Below are positions 53,593 through 61,204 of a stretch of 64,000 bases of DNA, piece by piece. The stretch is from Mycobacterium neglectum (GTDB taxonomy: Bacteria > Actinomycetota > Actinomycetes > Mycobacteriales > Mycobacteriaceae), in contig NZ_NVQE01000011.1 in the NCBI RefSeq assembly GCF_002591975.1, positions 1 through 64,000 of the forward strand. The letters are read 5' to 3'. Both the position numbers and the translations under genes were made by a program. Each line of letters starts with the position of its first letter. Within the stretch, counting starts at the first letter, position 1. The notes below the pieces were generated by a model. The model saw only the letters and a list, made by a program, of their open reading frames with translations. It was not told the origin of the DNA and ran no database searches.

Positions 53593-54773
53593 CAACTGTC
53601 GAGGACGTCGCGGACAGGACAGCTGCCACCGATATCGCGGTGACGATCGTCGACACCGACGTCCACCCGCTGCCCGTGTCGGGTGAGGTGCTCAAGTCGT
53701 ACGCGCCTGCGGAGTGGAAGGACAAACTGTGGCCGACGGGTAACGCGGTCTCGCCGGTTCCGCATTTCTACGACACGCCGGACTCGTACAAGACCAACTC
53801 GCTGCGGGTCGACGCCGGCCCGCCAGGAGGCGGTGTCGCGGGCAGCGATCCGGACTTCGCCGCCAAGCAGTTGCTGGTCGACGCCGGCGTGAGTATCGCT
53901 GTGCTGGAACCGATGTGCGACGCGCAACTGCCGCAGGCCGAACATGTCCTCAAGGCCGCCCACAACGACTGGCTCGCCGACGTGTGGCTGGGCGAGGCCA
54001 ACTGGCACGGCCGGTGGCGCGGCGCGATCAGCGTGACCGCCCAGGATGCCGAAGCGGCCGCCCGGGAGATCGAGCGCTGGGCCGGACACCCGTACATGGC
54101 CGAAGTGTTGATCACACCGCAGACCCGCGGAATCCCCTTCGGCAGCCCGCACTTCGATCCGATGTACGCGGCCGCGGCCCGCAACGGTTTTCCGGTCGCC
54201 ACACACCTGATGGGACAGACGCCGTTCGAGTTGATCCCGGTCTATCCGGTCGGCAATCCCGCGCACTGGCACGACTTCTTCGCGTCATGGCCGCTGTTGT
54301 ACGTGTCGCATCTGATGAGTCTGGTGTTCGACGGCGCCTTCGACCGCCATCCCGATCTCCGCGTGGTGTTCGTCGAGGGCGGCTTCACCTGGGCGCTGCC
54401 TGCCATGTGGCGCATGGACCGAATATGGGAGCAGCGCAAGGCAGATCTGCCGCATGTGCGCCGCAAGCCGTCGGACTACGTCCGCGAGCATGTGCGGTTC
54501 ACCACGCAACCACTCGAAGAGGTCGACCTCGGTGAGTACCGCGAGTACCTCGAGATGATGGACCTCGGCGACAACATCATGTTCTCCACGGACTACCCGC
54601 ACTGGAGCTATGACTCGCCGGACTGGGCGATCAGGCGTTTCCCGGCCGACCAGCGCGAGCGAATCATGCGCGGCAACGCCACGGCGCTATACGGCTTGCC
54701 CGCCACCGTCAAGGCCCTGCCCTCGGAACTGCCTGCGATTTCGGTGCCCAAACGATCGCTGGGCGACTGCTAG
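53589..54773 (+). CDS. Amidohydrolase-2 family metal-dependent hydrolase or decarboxylase
   Basis: The 394-residue protein keeps the metal motifs D22-T-D24-V-H26, H206 in VATHLMG and D335 in STDYPHW. Relatives include ACMSD and gamma-resorcylate decarboxylase as well as hydrolases that open ring-cleavage products. The start overlaps the first amidohydrolase stop. With the metal-less paralogue it probably forms a heteromer in which this is the catalytic subunit. In a steroid- or terpenoid-type pathway a C-C hydrolysis or decarboxylation step is plausible; the substrate is unknown. Confidence 0.88.
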   Translation: MTTVEDVADRTAATDIAVTIVDTDVHPLPVSGEVLKSYAPAEWKDKLWPTGNAVSPVPHFYDTPDSYKTNSLRVDAGPPGGGVAGSDPDFAAKQLLVDAGVSIAVLEPMCDAQLPQAEHVLKAAHNDWLADVWLGEANWHGRWRGAISVTAQDAEAAAREIERWAGHPYMAEVLITPQTRGIPFGSPHFDPMYAAAARNGFPVATHLMGQTPFELIPVYPVGNPAHWHDFFASWPLLYVSHLMSLVFDGAFDRHPDLRVVFVEGGFTWALPAMWRMDRIWEQRKADLPHVRRKPSDYVREHVRFTTQPLEEVDLGEYREYLEMMDLGDNIMFSTDYPHWSYDSPDWAIRRFPADQRERIMRGNATALYGLPATVKALPSELPAISVPKRSLGDC

Positions 54774-54783
54774 CGCACCGAAA

Positions 54784-55497
54784 TCACCTCGAGGTGCGAC
54801 GTTCGGCCTCCAGTGGGACGACGGGGGTGCGGGCGTGCGGGCCGCGCGTGATGGCGTGCAACCGGATCTCGGGCAGATCGACGGACGGGTCGAGGGTATC
54901 GAGCCATGCCACCGCGTCGGCGACATCGGCCGCGCGGATCGCGTACATCTCGAACGGCACGTCCTGCAGCATCTCGGTCTCGACCGGTCCCGGTGTGACG
55001 ATGTGCACGTTGATGCCGTCGCGGTCGACCTCACGCGCGAGTGCTCCCGCGAACGCGTTCATTCCGGCCTTCGATGCGGAGTAGGCCGTCCGCGCGAGCA
55101 TGGGCTCATGCGCCGCCGACGATGAGATGAACACGAAGCGCGAGCCCTGCTTCATCTTCGGTAGGGCTGCAGACGTGACCACGAAACACGAGTCCAGGTT
55201 CGCTGACATGGTCGCGCGCCACTGAGCGAAAGTCTGTTTGCGGGCGTAGGTTCCGCCAAGGATGCCGGCGGCATGCACGACGAGGTCGATCTCGTCGAGC
55301 GCATCGACCGCGGGTGCGAACGTCTCGGGTTGCGCCGCGTCGGCGACGGCATACCGCGCACCGATCTGCGCCGCGGCGGCGCGCAGGGGTTCCTCGCGCC
55401 GGGCGGTCAGGACGACGTCGTAGCCGAGTTCGGCGAGCTTGCGCCCGCACGCGTTTCCGATTCCACCGCTGCCGCCGGTGACCAGGGCGCTACGCAC
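54784..55497 (-). CDS. Short-chain dehydrogenase/reductase
   Basis: The 237-residue classical SDR has TGGSGGIG at residues 7-14, HAAGILGG in place of NNAG, catalytic FISSSAA and YSASKAG, and PGPVETEM. It starts at a GTG. Unlike the two mycofactocin-type SDRs it lacks the GAARGQGRSHA signature, so it should use free NAD(P). It lies 9 bases downstream of the GntR-type regulator and is probably in its operon. Confidence 0.88.
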   Translation of the reverse strand: MRSALVTGGSGGIGNACGRKLAELGYDVVLTARREEPLRAAAAQIGARYAVADAAQPETFAPAVDALDEIDLVVHAAGILGGTYARKQTFAQWRATMSANLDSCFVVTSAALPKMKQGSRFVFISSSAAHEPMLARTAYSASKAGMNAFAGALAREVDRDGINVHIVTPGPVETEMLQDVPFEMYAIRAADVADAVAWLDTLDPSVDLPEIRLHAITRGPHARTPVVPLEAERRTSR

Positions 55498-55506
55498 ACG
55501 GCACCC

Positions 55507-56316
55507 TTAGACCTTGCGTCGGGCCAGTGCCTGCGGCGACAGCGCCACGATCCGTTGTTCGGGATCGGCTGCGCTGAAGTAGGTCTGGGTGTCAGCGATG
55601 TGGCGGGCCGAAAGCTTGCGGGCGCGCTCGGCATCACCGCCTTCGATGGCGTCGGAGATCTTGTTGTGAATGGACATTGCGATGCGGCGCTGACTCATCG
55701 ACGGGTACTCGCCCCGCGCCGTGGTCTCCTGGGCCCACCAGTTCAGGTGACCGGTCCACAGCGTCTCGAGACTGCCCACCACGGCGATCATGGTGTGATT
55801 GCCGCAGCCGCGGACGACCTCGTCGTGGAACTGCCCACCGATCTCGGTGAACTTTGCGCCGTCCTCGATGTGCTCGGCCATCGACGCGTTGATCTCGTTG
55901 AGCTTCGGGACGAGCTCATCGCCGCGATCGGCGCGTCGCGCCGCCAATGCTGCGCACATCGGTTCGAGTTCCTGAAGTGCAGCACCCAGATCGGAGAGGG
56001 GAACGGTGTCGCTCTGCAGCAACAGTCCGAGCATGTACGCAGCGCTGGCTTTCGCGGGCGCGTGCACGACGGCGCCACCGCGGTTGCCCCGGCGTACGGA
56101 AACCAGACCCTCGGTTTCGAGGATTCGAAGGGCTTCGCGCAATGACACCAGACTGACCCGGAACTGCTCGACGAGCACCTCCTGGCGCGGCAGCAGGTCA
56201 CCGTCGGAGAGTTCACCGTCGATGATCTGGCGGCGAAGTTCATCCGCGACTATCTCGGCTGTCCGGCGCGAGCCGAGTCGGCGGCGAGCCTCGGGCCCAA
56301 TTCCCAACGTGGTCAT
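55507..56316 (-). CDS. FadR/GntR-family transcriptional regulator
   Basis: The 269-residue protein has an N-terminal GntR winged helix (ADELRRQIIDGELSDGDLLPRQEVLVEQFRVSLVSLREALRILETEGLV). A helical FCD effector domain follows, with metal-type residues in the GGQFHDEVV and NHTMIAVV regions. It is divergent from the tandem CoA-transferase gene. Tandem TGACAAA repeats in the shared region are a possible site. It probably responds to an acyl-CoA or carboxylate of the pathway and may be the island-wide regulator. Confidence 0.9.
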   Translation of the reverse strand: MTTLGIGPEARRRLGSRRTAEIVADELRRQIIDGELSDGDLLPRQEVLVEQFRVSLVSLREALRILETEGLVSVRRGNRGGAVVHAPAKASAAYMLGLLLQSDTVPLSDLGAALQELEPMCAALAARRADRGDELVPKLNEINASMAEHIEDGAKFTEIGGQFHDEVVRGCGNHTMIAVVGSLETLWTGHLNWWAQETTARGEYPSMSQRRIAMSIHNKISDAIEGGDAERARKLSARHIADTQTYFSAADPEQRIVALSPQALARRKV

Positions 56317-56374
56317 ATCGCCAACAATGCTAACAGTGAAAGCCCCGCTACCTGGGGTGTACATAATCGCTATC

Positions 56375-56399
56375 TGACAAAAGTTACTAATATGACAAA
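56375..56399. promoter_or_regulatory. Two TGACAAA direct repeats in the GntR / CoA-transferase promoter
   Basis: TGACAAA occurs at 56375-56381 and 56393-56399, an 18-base period, around TTACTAATA in an AT-rich stretch 24 bases upstream of the CoA-transferase GTG. It could be the GntR-family binding region or simply promoter sequence. Confidence 0.4.
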
Positions 56400-56422
56400 G
56401 AAACCACGGGAGGCTCTAGCGG

Positions 56423-58720
56423 GTGAGTGACGTAGAGGGTGTAGCACCTGCACCGCTGCATGATCTGCGCGTCGTCGAGATCAGCGATCGTATCGCGGGC
56501 GCCTACTGCGGCAAACTGCTGGCCGATGCCGGTGCCGACGTCATCAAGGTGGAACCCCCCGACGGGGACCCACTGCGCCGTTTCACCGCATCGGGTGCCG
56601 TGCCGCCCGACGGCAAGGATTCGCCGCTGTTCGCCTATCTGAACGCCGGGAAACGCAGCACGACAAGCTTTTCCGACGAGCTGTTGACCGGTGCGGACAT
56701 CGTGATCGTCACCGCGACCAGATCCGCGGCTGCCGAGCGCGGAATCGATCTGCAGCGACTGCTGGAACAGGCACCGCGGCTCGTCGTCGTCACCATCTCC
56801 GACTTCGGCTGGACGGGTCCGTGGGCGGAGCGCCCCGCGACCGAATTCACCTTGCAGGCCGACTCCGGACTCACAGGTTTCCGCGGCGATCCCGCCGGTC
56901 CACCGATCTCGGTCGGCGGCGATCTGGGGGAGTACCAAGGCGGCGTGTGGGCGGCATACGGTGCGCTGGCTGCGCACCGTTGGGGTCGCGGCGTGCATTT
57001 GGACATGTCGATGCTCGAGGCCATCACGCTGATGCAGAGCGGCGAGTGGCTGCACTCGCAATTGCTGAAGGCACCACACGTTCGGCGCTCCGTCGAAGTG
57101 CCCTCGATCGAACCGGCCAAGGACGGTTTCGTCGGCATCAGCATGGTGACCGGTCAGCAGTGGCTGGACTTCGCCGCGATGGTGGATTGTCCGGAGTTCA
57201 CCGAGGTGCCCCAGCTGCAATTCCAGATCGGGCGCTGGGATTACCGCGACTGGATCCGGGAGCGGATCGACCCGTGGATGCGCGAGCGCACTGTGGAAGA
57301 GATCGTCGAGCTGGGACAGCTGTTCAGGTTGCCGCTGGCCGCGCTGGGAAACGGCGCCACAGTCCGCGAGATGGACCACCTTCTGGAGCGCGGCGTGTAC
57401 GTTGACAACCCGGCCGGGTTCGCGCAACCGCGTCCACCGTGGCTGATGTCGGACGCCGCACCGTCCTCGATTCGCCCCGCGCCGGCGATCGGCGCCTCCG
57501 ATGCCGAGTCCCTATGGGAGCCAAGGCAGTCCACGGCTGGACCGAAGACCGGGCGACCTCTGGCCGGGCTGCGGGTCGTCGATTTCACCGCGTTTTGGGC
57601 GGGTCCGTCGGCCACTCACTCCCTGGCGGCGTTCGGCGCCGAGGTGATCAAGGTCGAGTCGATCCAGCGGCCGGACGGAATCCGCTACTCGGGCGGGATG
57701 CGCAAGGACGTCGACGACTGGTGGGAGTACGGCTGGGTCTTTCACGCCATGAACACCAACAAGCGGTCGGTCACACTCGACCTGCAGACCGACGCCGGCC
57801 GCGGCCTCATCAAGACGCTGATCGCGCAGGCCGACGTGGTGATCGAGAACTTCTCGCCTCGGGTGATGGATCAATTCGACCTCGGCGCCGACGCATTGCT
57901 CGAACTGAACCCGCGCCTGGTGATGGTGCGCATGCCTGCCTTCGGGCTGACCGGTCCGTGGCGCGACAGGGTGGGCTTCGCGCCAACGATGGAGCAGATC
58001 GCCGGCCTTGCCTGGGTGACAGGCATGCCGGATGGACTGCCCGTCGCCCCGCGTGGCGCCTGCGACCCGTTCGCGGGAACACATGCGGCGTTCGCGCTCA
58101 TGGCGGCATTGGAGTTCACCGATCGCACCGGCCGCGGCCAACTCGTCGAGGTGCCGATGATCGAGAGCGTGCTCAACGTGACCGCGGTGCAGCCAATGGA
58201 ATTCGAGCTGTACGGGTCGATCCTGGAGCGCAACGGAAACAAGGGGCACCACCCGGGCGTGACGCAGGACATCTACCGGTGTGCGGGCGACGACAGTTGG
58301 ATCGCCATGACCGTCCGCACCGACACTGAACGGGATGCGCTGGTCACACTGATGGGCACACCGGATAGCGACCTCGCGCAGTGGTTCGCCACGCAGGACG
58401 CGGCCACCGTCGTCGAGCAGCTCGTAGCGGCCGGTATTCCGGCAGCCGTGGTGATTTCGCCATCGGTCGTGATCGACAATCCGCAACTGGTGCACCGCGG
58501 CTTCTTCGAACCCCTGACCCATCCGAGCACCGGACCCGGTCTGTATCCGTGTCCGCCGTTCGCCCGCCTCGACGGTGTGGACACCTGGCTGCATCGTCCG
58601 CCTCCGACGCTGGGGCAGCACAACGGCGAGGTGTTGACGGAGCTGTGCGGGCTGACGGAGGCAGATCTCGAACGCCTTGCCGCTGACGGGGTCATCGGCA
58701 CCCGACCGAAAGGCCTGTGA
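56423..58720 (+). CDS. Tandem (fused) CaiB/BaiF CoA-transferase
   Basis: The 765-residue protein contains two complete class III CoA-transferase domains. The first spans about residues 10-355 (LRVVEISDRIAGAYCGKLLADAGADVIKVEPPDGDP and HLDMSMLEA). The second spans about 375-760 (LRVVDFTAFWAGPSATHSLAAFGAEVIKVES and GQLVEVPMIES). Most members are single-domain and act as interlocked homodimers, so the fusion may be a built-in heterodimer with two different half-sites. It starts at a GTG, stands alone, is divergent from the GntR gene and ends one base from the convergent P450. Confidence 0.9.
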   Translation: MSDVEGVAPAPLHDLRVVEISDRIAGAYCGKLLADAGADVIKVEPPDGDPLRRFTASGAVPPDGKDSPLFAYLNAGKRSTTSFSDELLTGADIVIVTATRSAAAERGIDLQRLLEQAPRLVVVTISDFGWTGPWAERPATEFTLQADSGLTGFRGDPAGPPISVGGDLGEYQGGVWAAYGALAAHRWGRGVHLDMSMLEAITLMQSGEWLHSQLLKAPHVRRSVEVPSIEPAKDGFVGISMVTGQQWLDFAAMVDCPEFTEVPQLQFQIGRWDYRDWIRERIDPWMRERTVEEIVELGQLFRLPLAALGNGATVREMDHLLERGVYVDNPAGFAQPRPPWLMSDAAPSSIRPAPAIGASDAESLWEPRQSTAGPKTGRPLAGLRVVDFTAFWAGPSATHSLAAFGAEVIKVESIQRPDGIRYSGGMRKDVDDWWEYGWVFHAMNTNKRSVTLDLQTDAGRGLIKTLIAQADVVIENFSPRVMDQFDLGADALLELNPRLVMVRMPAFGLTGPWRDRVGFAPTMEQIAGLAWVTGMPDGLPVAPRGACDPFAGTHAAFALMAALEFTDRTGRGQLVEVPMIESVLNVTAVQPMEFELYGSILERNGNKGHHPGVTQDIYRCAGDDSWIAMTVRTDTERDALVTLMGTPDSDLAQWFATQDAATVVEQLVAAGIPAAVVISPSVVIDNPQLVHRGFFEPLTHPSTGPGLYPCPPFARLDGVDTWLHRPPPTLGQHNGEVLTELCGLTEADLERLAADGVIGTRPKGL

Positions 58721-58721
58721 G

Positions 58722-59960
58722 TCAGCGGGGCGTGAGGGAGATCGCCATCCCGTCGAAGATCGACATGTTGTTCGCCAGGTTGGGATGGGTGACCTTGGGG
58801 GTGCCAAGACTGATGTCGTCGGCGCGCAGCAGCAGTTCGTCGAGCGCCGCACGAATCTCGGCCCGCGCCAGCATGGCCCCGAGGCAGTGGTGGGGTCCAC
58901 CGCCGCCGAAGGTGACGTGGGGATTGTCTGGGCGCCCGACGTCGAACACGAACGGGTCTTTGAAGACGTCCTCGTCCCGATTGGCCGAACGCAGCATCGA
59001 CACCACCCGATCGCCCTTGGGGATAGTGATGCCGTCCATCTCCACGTCGACCTTTGTCGTGCGGGTCCAGAACGCGACCGGCGACGACCAGCGCAACACC
59101 TCTTCGACGGCGCGCGCCCGGATCGACTCGTCGGCGCGATAGCGCTGTATCTCACCGGGATTGGCCACGAAGGCCTGAAGACCGGCTGCCAGCGCGTTTT
59201 TCGTGGTGTCACTGCCTGCGAGCGTGAGCACGAAGAAAAAGATCTCGAGCTCGTTGGCGGGGATGGACAGCTCCTCGCCACTTTCGTCGGTCACGACGGC
59301 GGTGGTGAGTGTGCTCCAGATGTCGTCGGTGGGGTTGCGTCGCTTCTCGGCGGTGAGTTCGAGCGCGTAGGTGAAGATTTCCCCGAACAACGCCATGTGC
59401 TCCTCGGCATTGGTCTGGCTCTCGGATGCGCCGGCCTTGAGGATGCGATCGAGGGTGTCGAAGATGTGCGTCCGGTCCTCGTCGGGGATGCCGACGATGT
59501 CGCCGATTACCGACATCGGCAGCACGTCGGCCACGTCTTCGATCCAGTCGCCGCCCCCCGAATCCAGCAGCCCGTCGATCATCGCGGACGCGCGTCGGCG
59601 GATGCCGTCCTCGAGCTTGCCGATCGCTTTCGGCGTGAACGCATGCGACATCACCCGGCGGCGCTTCGTCAGAACCGGGGGATCCATGGTGATGACGTTC
59701 GGAAATGAGCCGATGGGCCCGATGCCCTGGATCAAGGGTCCGTCGGCCGCGGTGAACGCGTCGGTGTCCCGGTGGATGCGTTGGGTGTGGCGATGCTTGG
59801 TGGTCATCCAGAAGTCACGTTTCACCGAGTTGGCCACGCCGTCGGTCAGCTCGTGGTGGAAGATCGGCAGCTCACGGCGCAGTTCGGTGAACAGGTCGTC
59901 GGGAAAACCGTTCTCCCACAACACAGAATCCGAGAGATCGACCGGAGTCGTCGTGGGCAT
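58722..59960 (-). CDS. Cytochrome P450 (third)
   Basis: The 412-residue P450 has an I-helix motif at 247-253 (LAGSDTT), ExxR in EEVLR (E287-R290) and a heme loop FGGGGPHHCLG with Cys359. The ATG at 59960 has a strong AGGAGAACGC site, so it is preferred over the upstream in-frame start at 59981. It resembles the CYP subfamilies used on steroid or terpenoid substrates only in general layout. It is divergent from the KshA-like gene with copy 2 of the AT-rich element between them. Confidence 0.93.
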   Translation of the reverse strand: MPTTTPVDLSDSVLWENGFPDDLFTELRRELPIFHHELTDGVANSVKRDFWMTTKHRHTQRIHRDTDAFTAADGPLIQGIGPIGSFPNVITMDPPVLTKRRRVMSHAFTPKAIGKLEDGIRRRASAMIDGLLDSGGGDWIEDVADVLPMSVIGDIVGIPDEDRTHIFDTLDRILKAGASESQTNAEEHMALFGEIFTYALELTAEKRRNPTDDIWSTLTTAVVTDESGEELSIPANELEIFFFVLTLAGSDTTKNALAAGLQAFVANPGEIQRYRADESIRARAVEEVLRWSSPVAFWTRTTKVDVEMDGITIPKGDRVVSMLRSANRDEDVFKDPFVFDVGRPDNPHVTFGGGGPHHCLGAMLARAEIRAALDELLLRADDISLGTPKVTHPNLANNMSIFDGMAISLTPR

Positions 59961-59981
59961 GCGTTCTCCTCGCGTCGCCAT

Positions 59982-60010
59982 CCTTGACCTAGAATGCCTA
60001 AAATAGTAAA
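59982..60010 (-). promoter_or_regulatory. Conserved AT-rich promoter/operator element (copy 2)
   Basis: On the minus strand this reads TTTACTATTTTAGG then CATTCTAGGTCAAGG and ends 21 bases before the P450 ATG. Apart from one insertion/substitution it is the same as the element at 52148-52175. Both copies lie in a P450/Rieske divergent promoter, but the orientation differs: copy 1 points to the Rieske gene, copy 2 to the P450. Confidence 0.65.
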
Positions 60011-60070
60011 AATAGGCAACGGGCAGGTTTGACGACCTGCGGTTATAGCGCGCGCGGACGGAGAAACGTG

Positions 60071-61204
60071 ATGACGGCAGGGTCTTTTCAACAAGAAGAG
60101 GTTCACGACCCGCAGATCGATCCGTCCGAACGCGAGTTCGGCCCGAGTGGGATCAGCCTCTCGACCTACCGCTTTCCGACGGGCTGGTTCATCGTCGGGT
60201 TCGCCTCGGATTTGGAAGCAGGTCAGGTCAAGCGGGCGCACTACTTCGGCGAGGAACTGGTCATGTTCCGTACGAAGTCGGGCAAGGTGAACGTGCTCGA
60301 TGCCTATTGCCTGCACCTCGGTGCGAACATGGGTGTCGGCGGGACCGTCGAGGGCGAGCACATCGTCTGCCCGTGGCACGGGTGGGAGTGGCGCGGCGAC
60401 GGCACAAACGCGCTGATTCCGTACAGCAAGATCGGCTGCAAACAGAACGTGCGGATCAAGTCGTACCCCGCGCAGGAGTGGTACGGGTTCATCATCGTCT
60501 GGCACGAACGTCACGGCCGCGCTCCGTACTGGGAGCCGCCGGTGCTGCCGGAACTGGAAACCGATGACTACTACCCGCTGCACCCGCATTCCCGGATGCT
60601 CAACCGCGTCAAGGTGCACGCGCAGATGATCATTGAGAACGCGGCCGACCCATATCACGTGCAGTTCGTCCACAAGGCCGACAGCGCCGCCAACACCACG
60701 TCGTTCGATGCCAACGGCTACCACCTGCATGCGACGGTGACGGCGAACTTCGGTGGCGGCCGTCCGTCCACATGGCTCACGCCTGAGGGTCCGGTCGACG
60801 CCAACATCATCTACGACAACTATTCGCTCGGGCTCGGCATCGTGCGCTTCCCCAAGGAGCTCGTCGCAACCATCGAGGTCACCGGCCAGACCCCGGTCGA
60901 TGAGGACTACACCGACTACTTCTACACACAGGCGTCGGTGCGCGAACCCGGCGACACCGGCGACAAGCCGGCGGGCCGCGCTGCGAAATTCCTTGCGCTG
61001 CAACAGGAGGTCATCAAGCAGGACTTCTTCACCTGGGAGAACATGAAGTACCTCGAGAAGCCCAACCTGGCGCCGGAGGAGGCGCGCGACTACGCCGCGC
61101 TGCGGCGGTGGGCACACCGGTTCTACCCGGGTGAAGAGCCGTCGCCTATCGACTTCGGCTACACCGCCGAGGGCGATCCCGCTCCGGCTGCAGCGAGGGT
61201 GTGA
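60071..61204 (+). CDS. KshA-like Rieske oxygenase (3-ketosteroid 9-alpha-hydroxylase family)
   Basis: The 377-residue protein has a Rieske site C80-L-H82 / C100-PW-H103 and a mononuclear iron site D193-PY-H196-VQFV-H201. Size and order match KshA-type oxygenases (about 380 residues) rather than aromatic dioxygenases. The ATG at 60071 follows CGGAGAAACG; a GTG three bases earlier is possible. It leads a five-gene unit with an acyl-CoA synthetase, a SnoaL-like protein and MaoC-type dehydratases. A 9-alpha-hydroxylase-like step on a modified steroid is a reasonable guess; other cyclic substrates are possible. No KshB reductase is nearby. Confidence 0.88.
   Translation: MTAGSFQQEEVHDPQIDPSEREFGPSGISLSTYRFPTGWFIVGFASDLEAGQVKRAHYFGEELVMFRTKSGKVNVLDAYCLHLGANMGVGGTVEGEHIVCPWHGWEWRGDGTNALIPYSKIGCKQNVRIKSYPAQEWYGFIIVWHERHGRAPYWEPPVLPELETDDYYPLHPHSRMLNRVKVHAQMIIENAADPYHVQFVHKADSAANTTSFDANGYHLHATVTANFGGGRPSTWLTPEGPVDANIIYDNYSLGLGIVRFPKELVATIEVTGQTPVDEDYTDYFYTQASVREPGDTGDKPAGRAAKFLALQQEVIKQDFFTWENMKYLEKPNLAPEEARDYAALRRWAHRFYPGEEPSPIDFGYTAEGDPAPAAARV

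Noticed and set aside
57512..59281. Antisense open frame of 589 codons spanning the CoA-transferase and third P450
   Set aside because: It crosses two well-supported genes in a different frame and its residues are Arg/Ser/Pro-rich without motifs.
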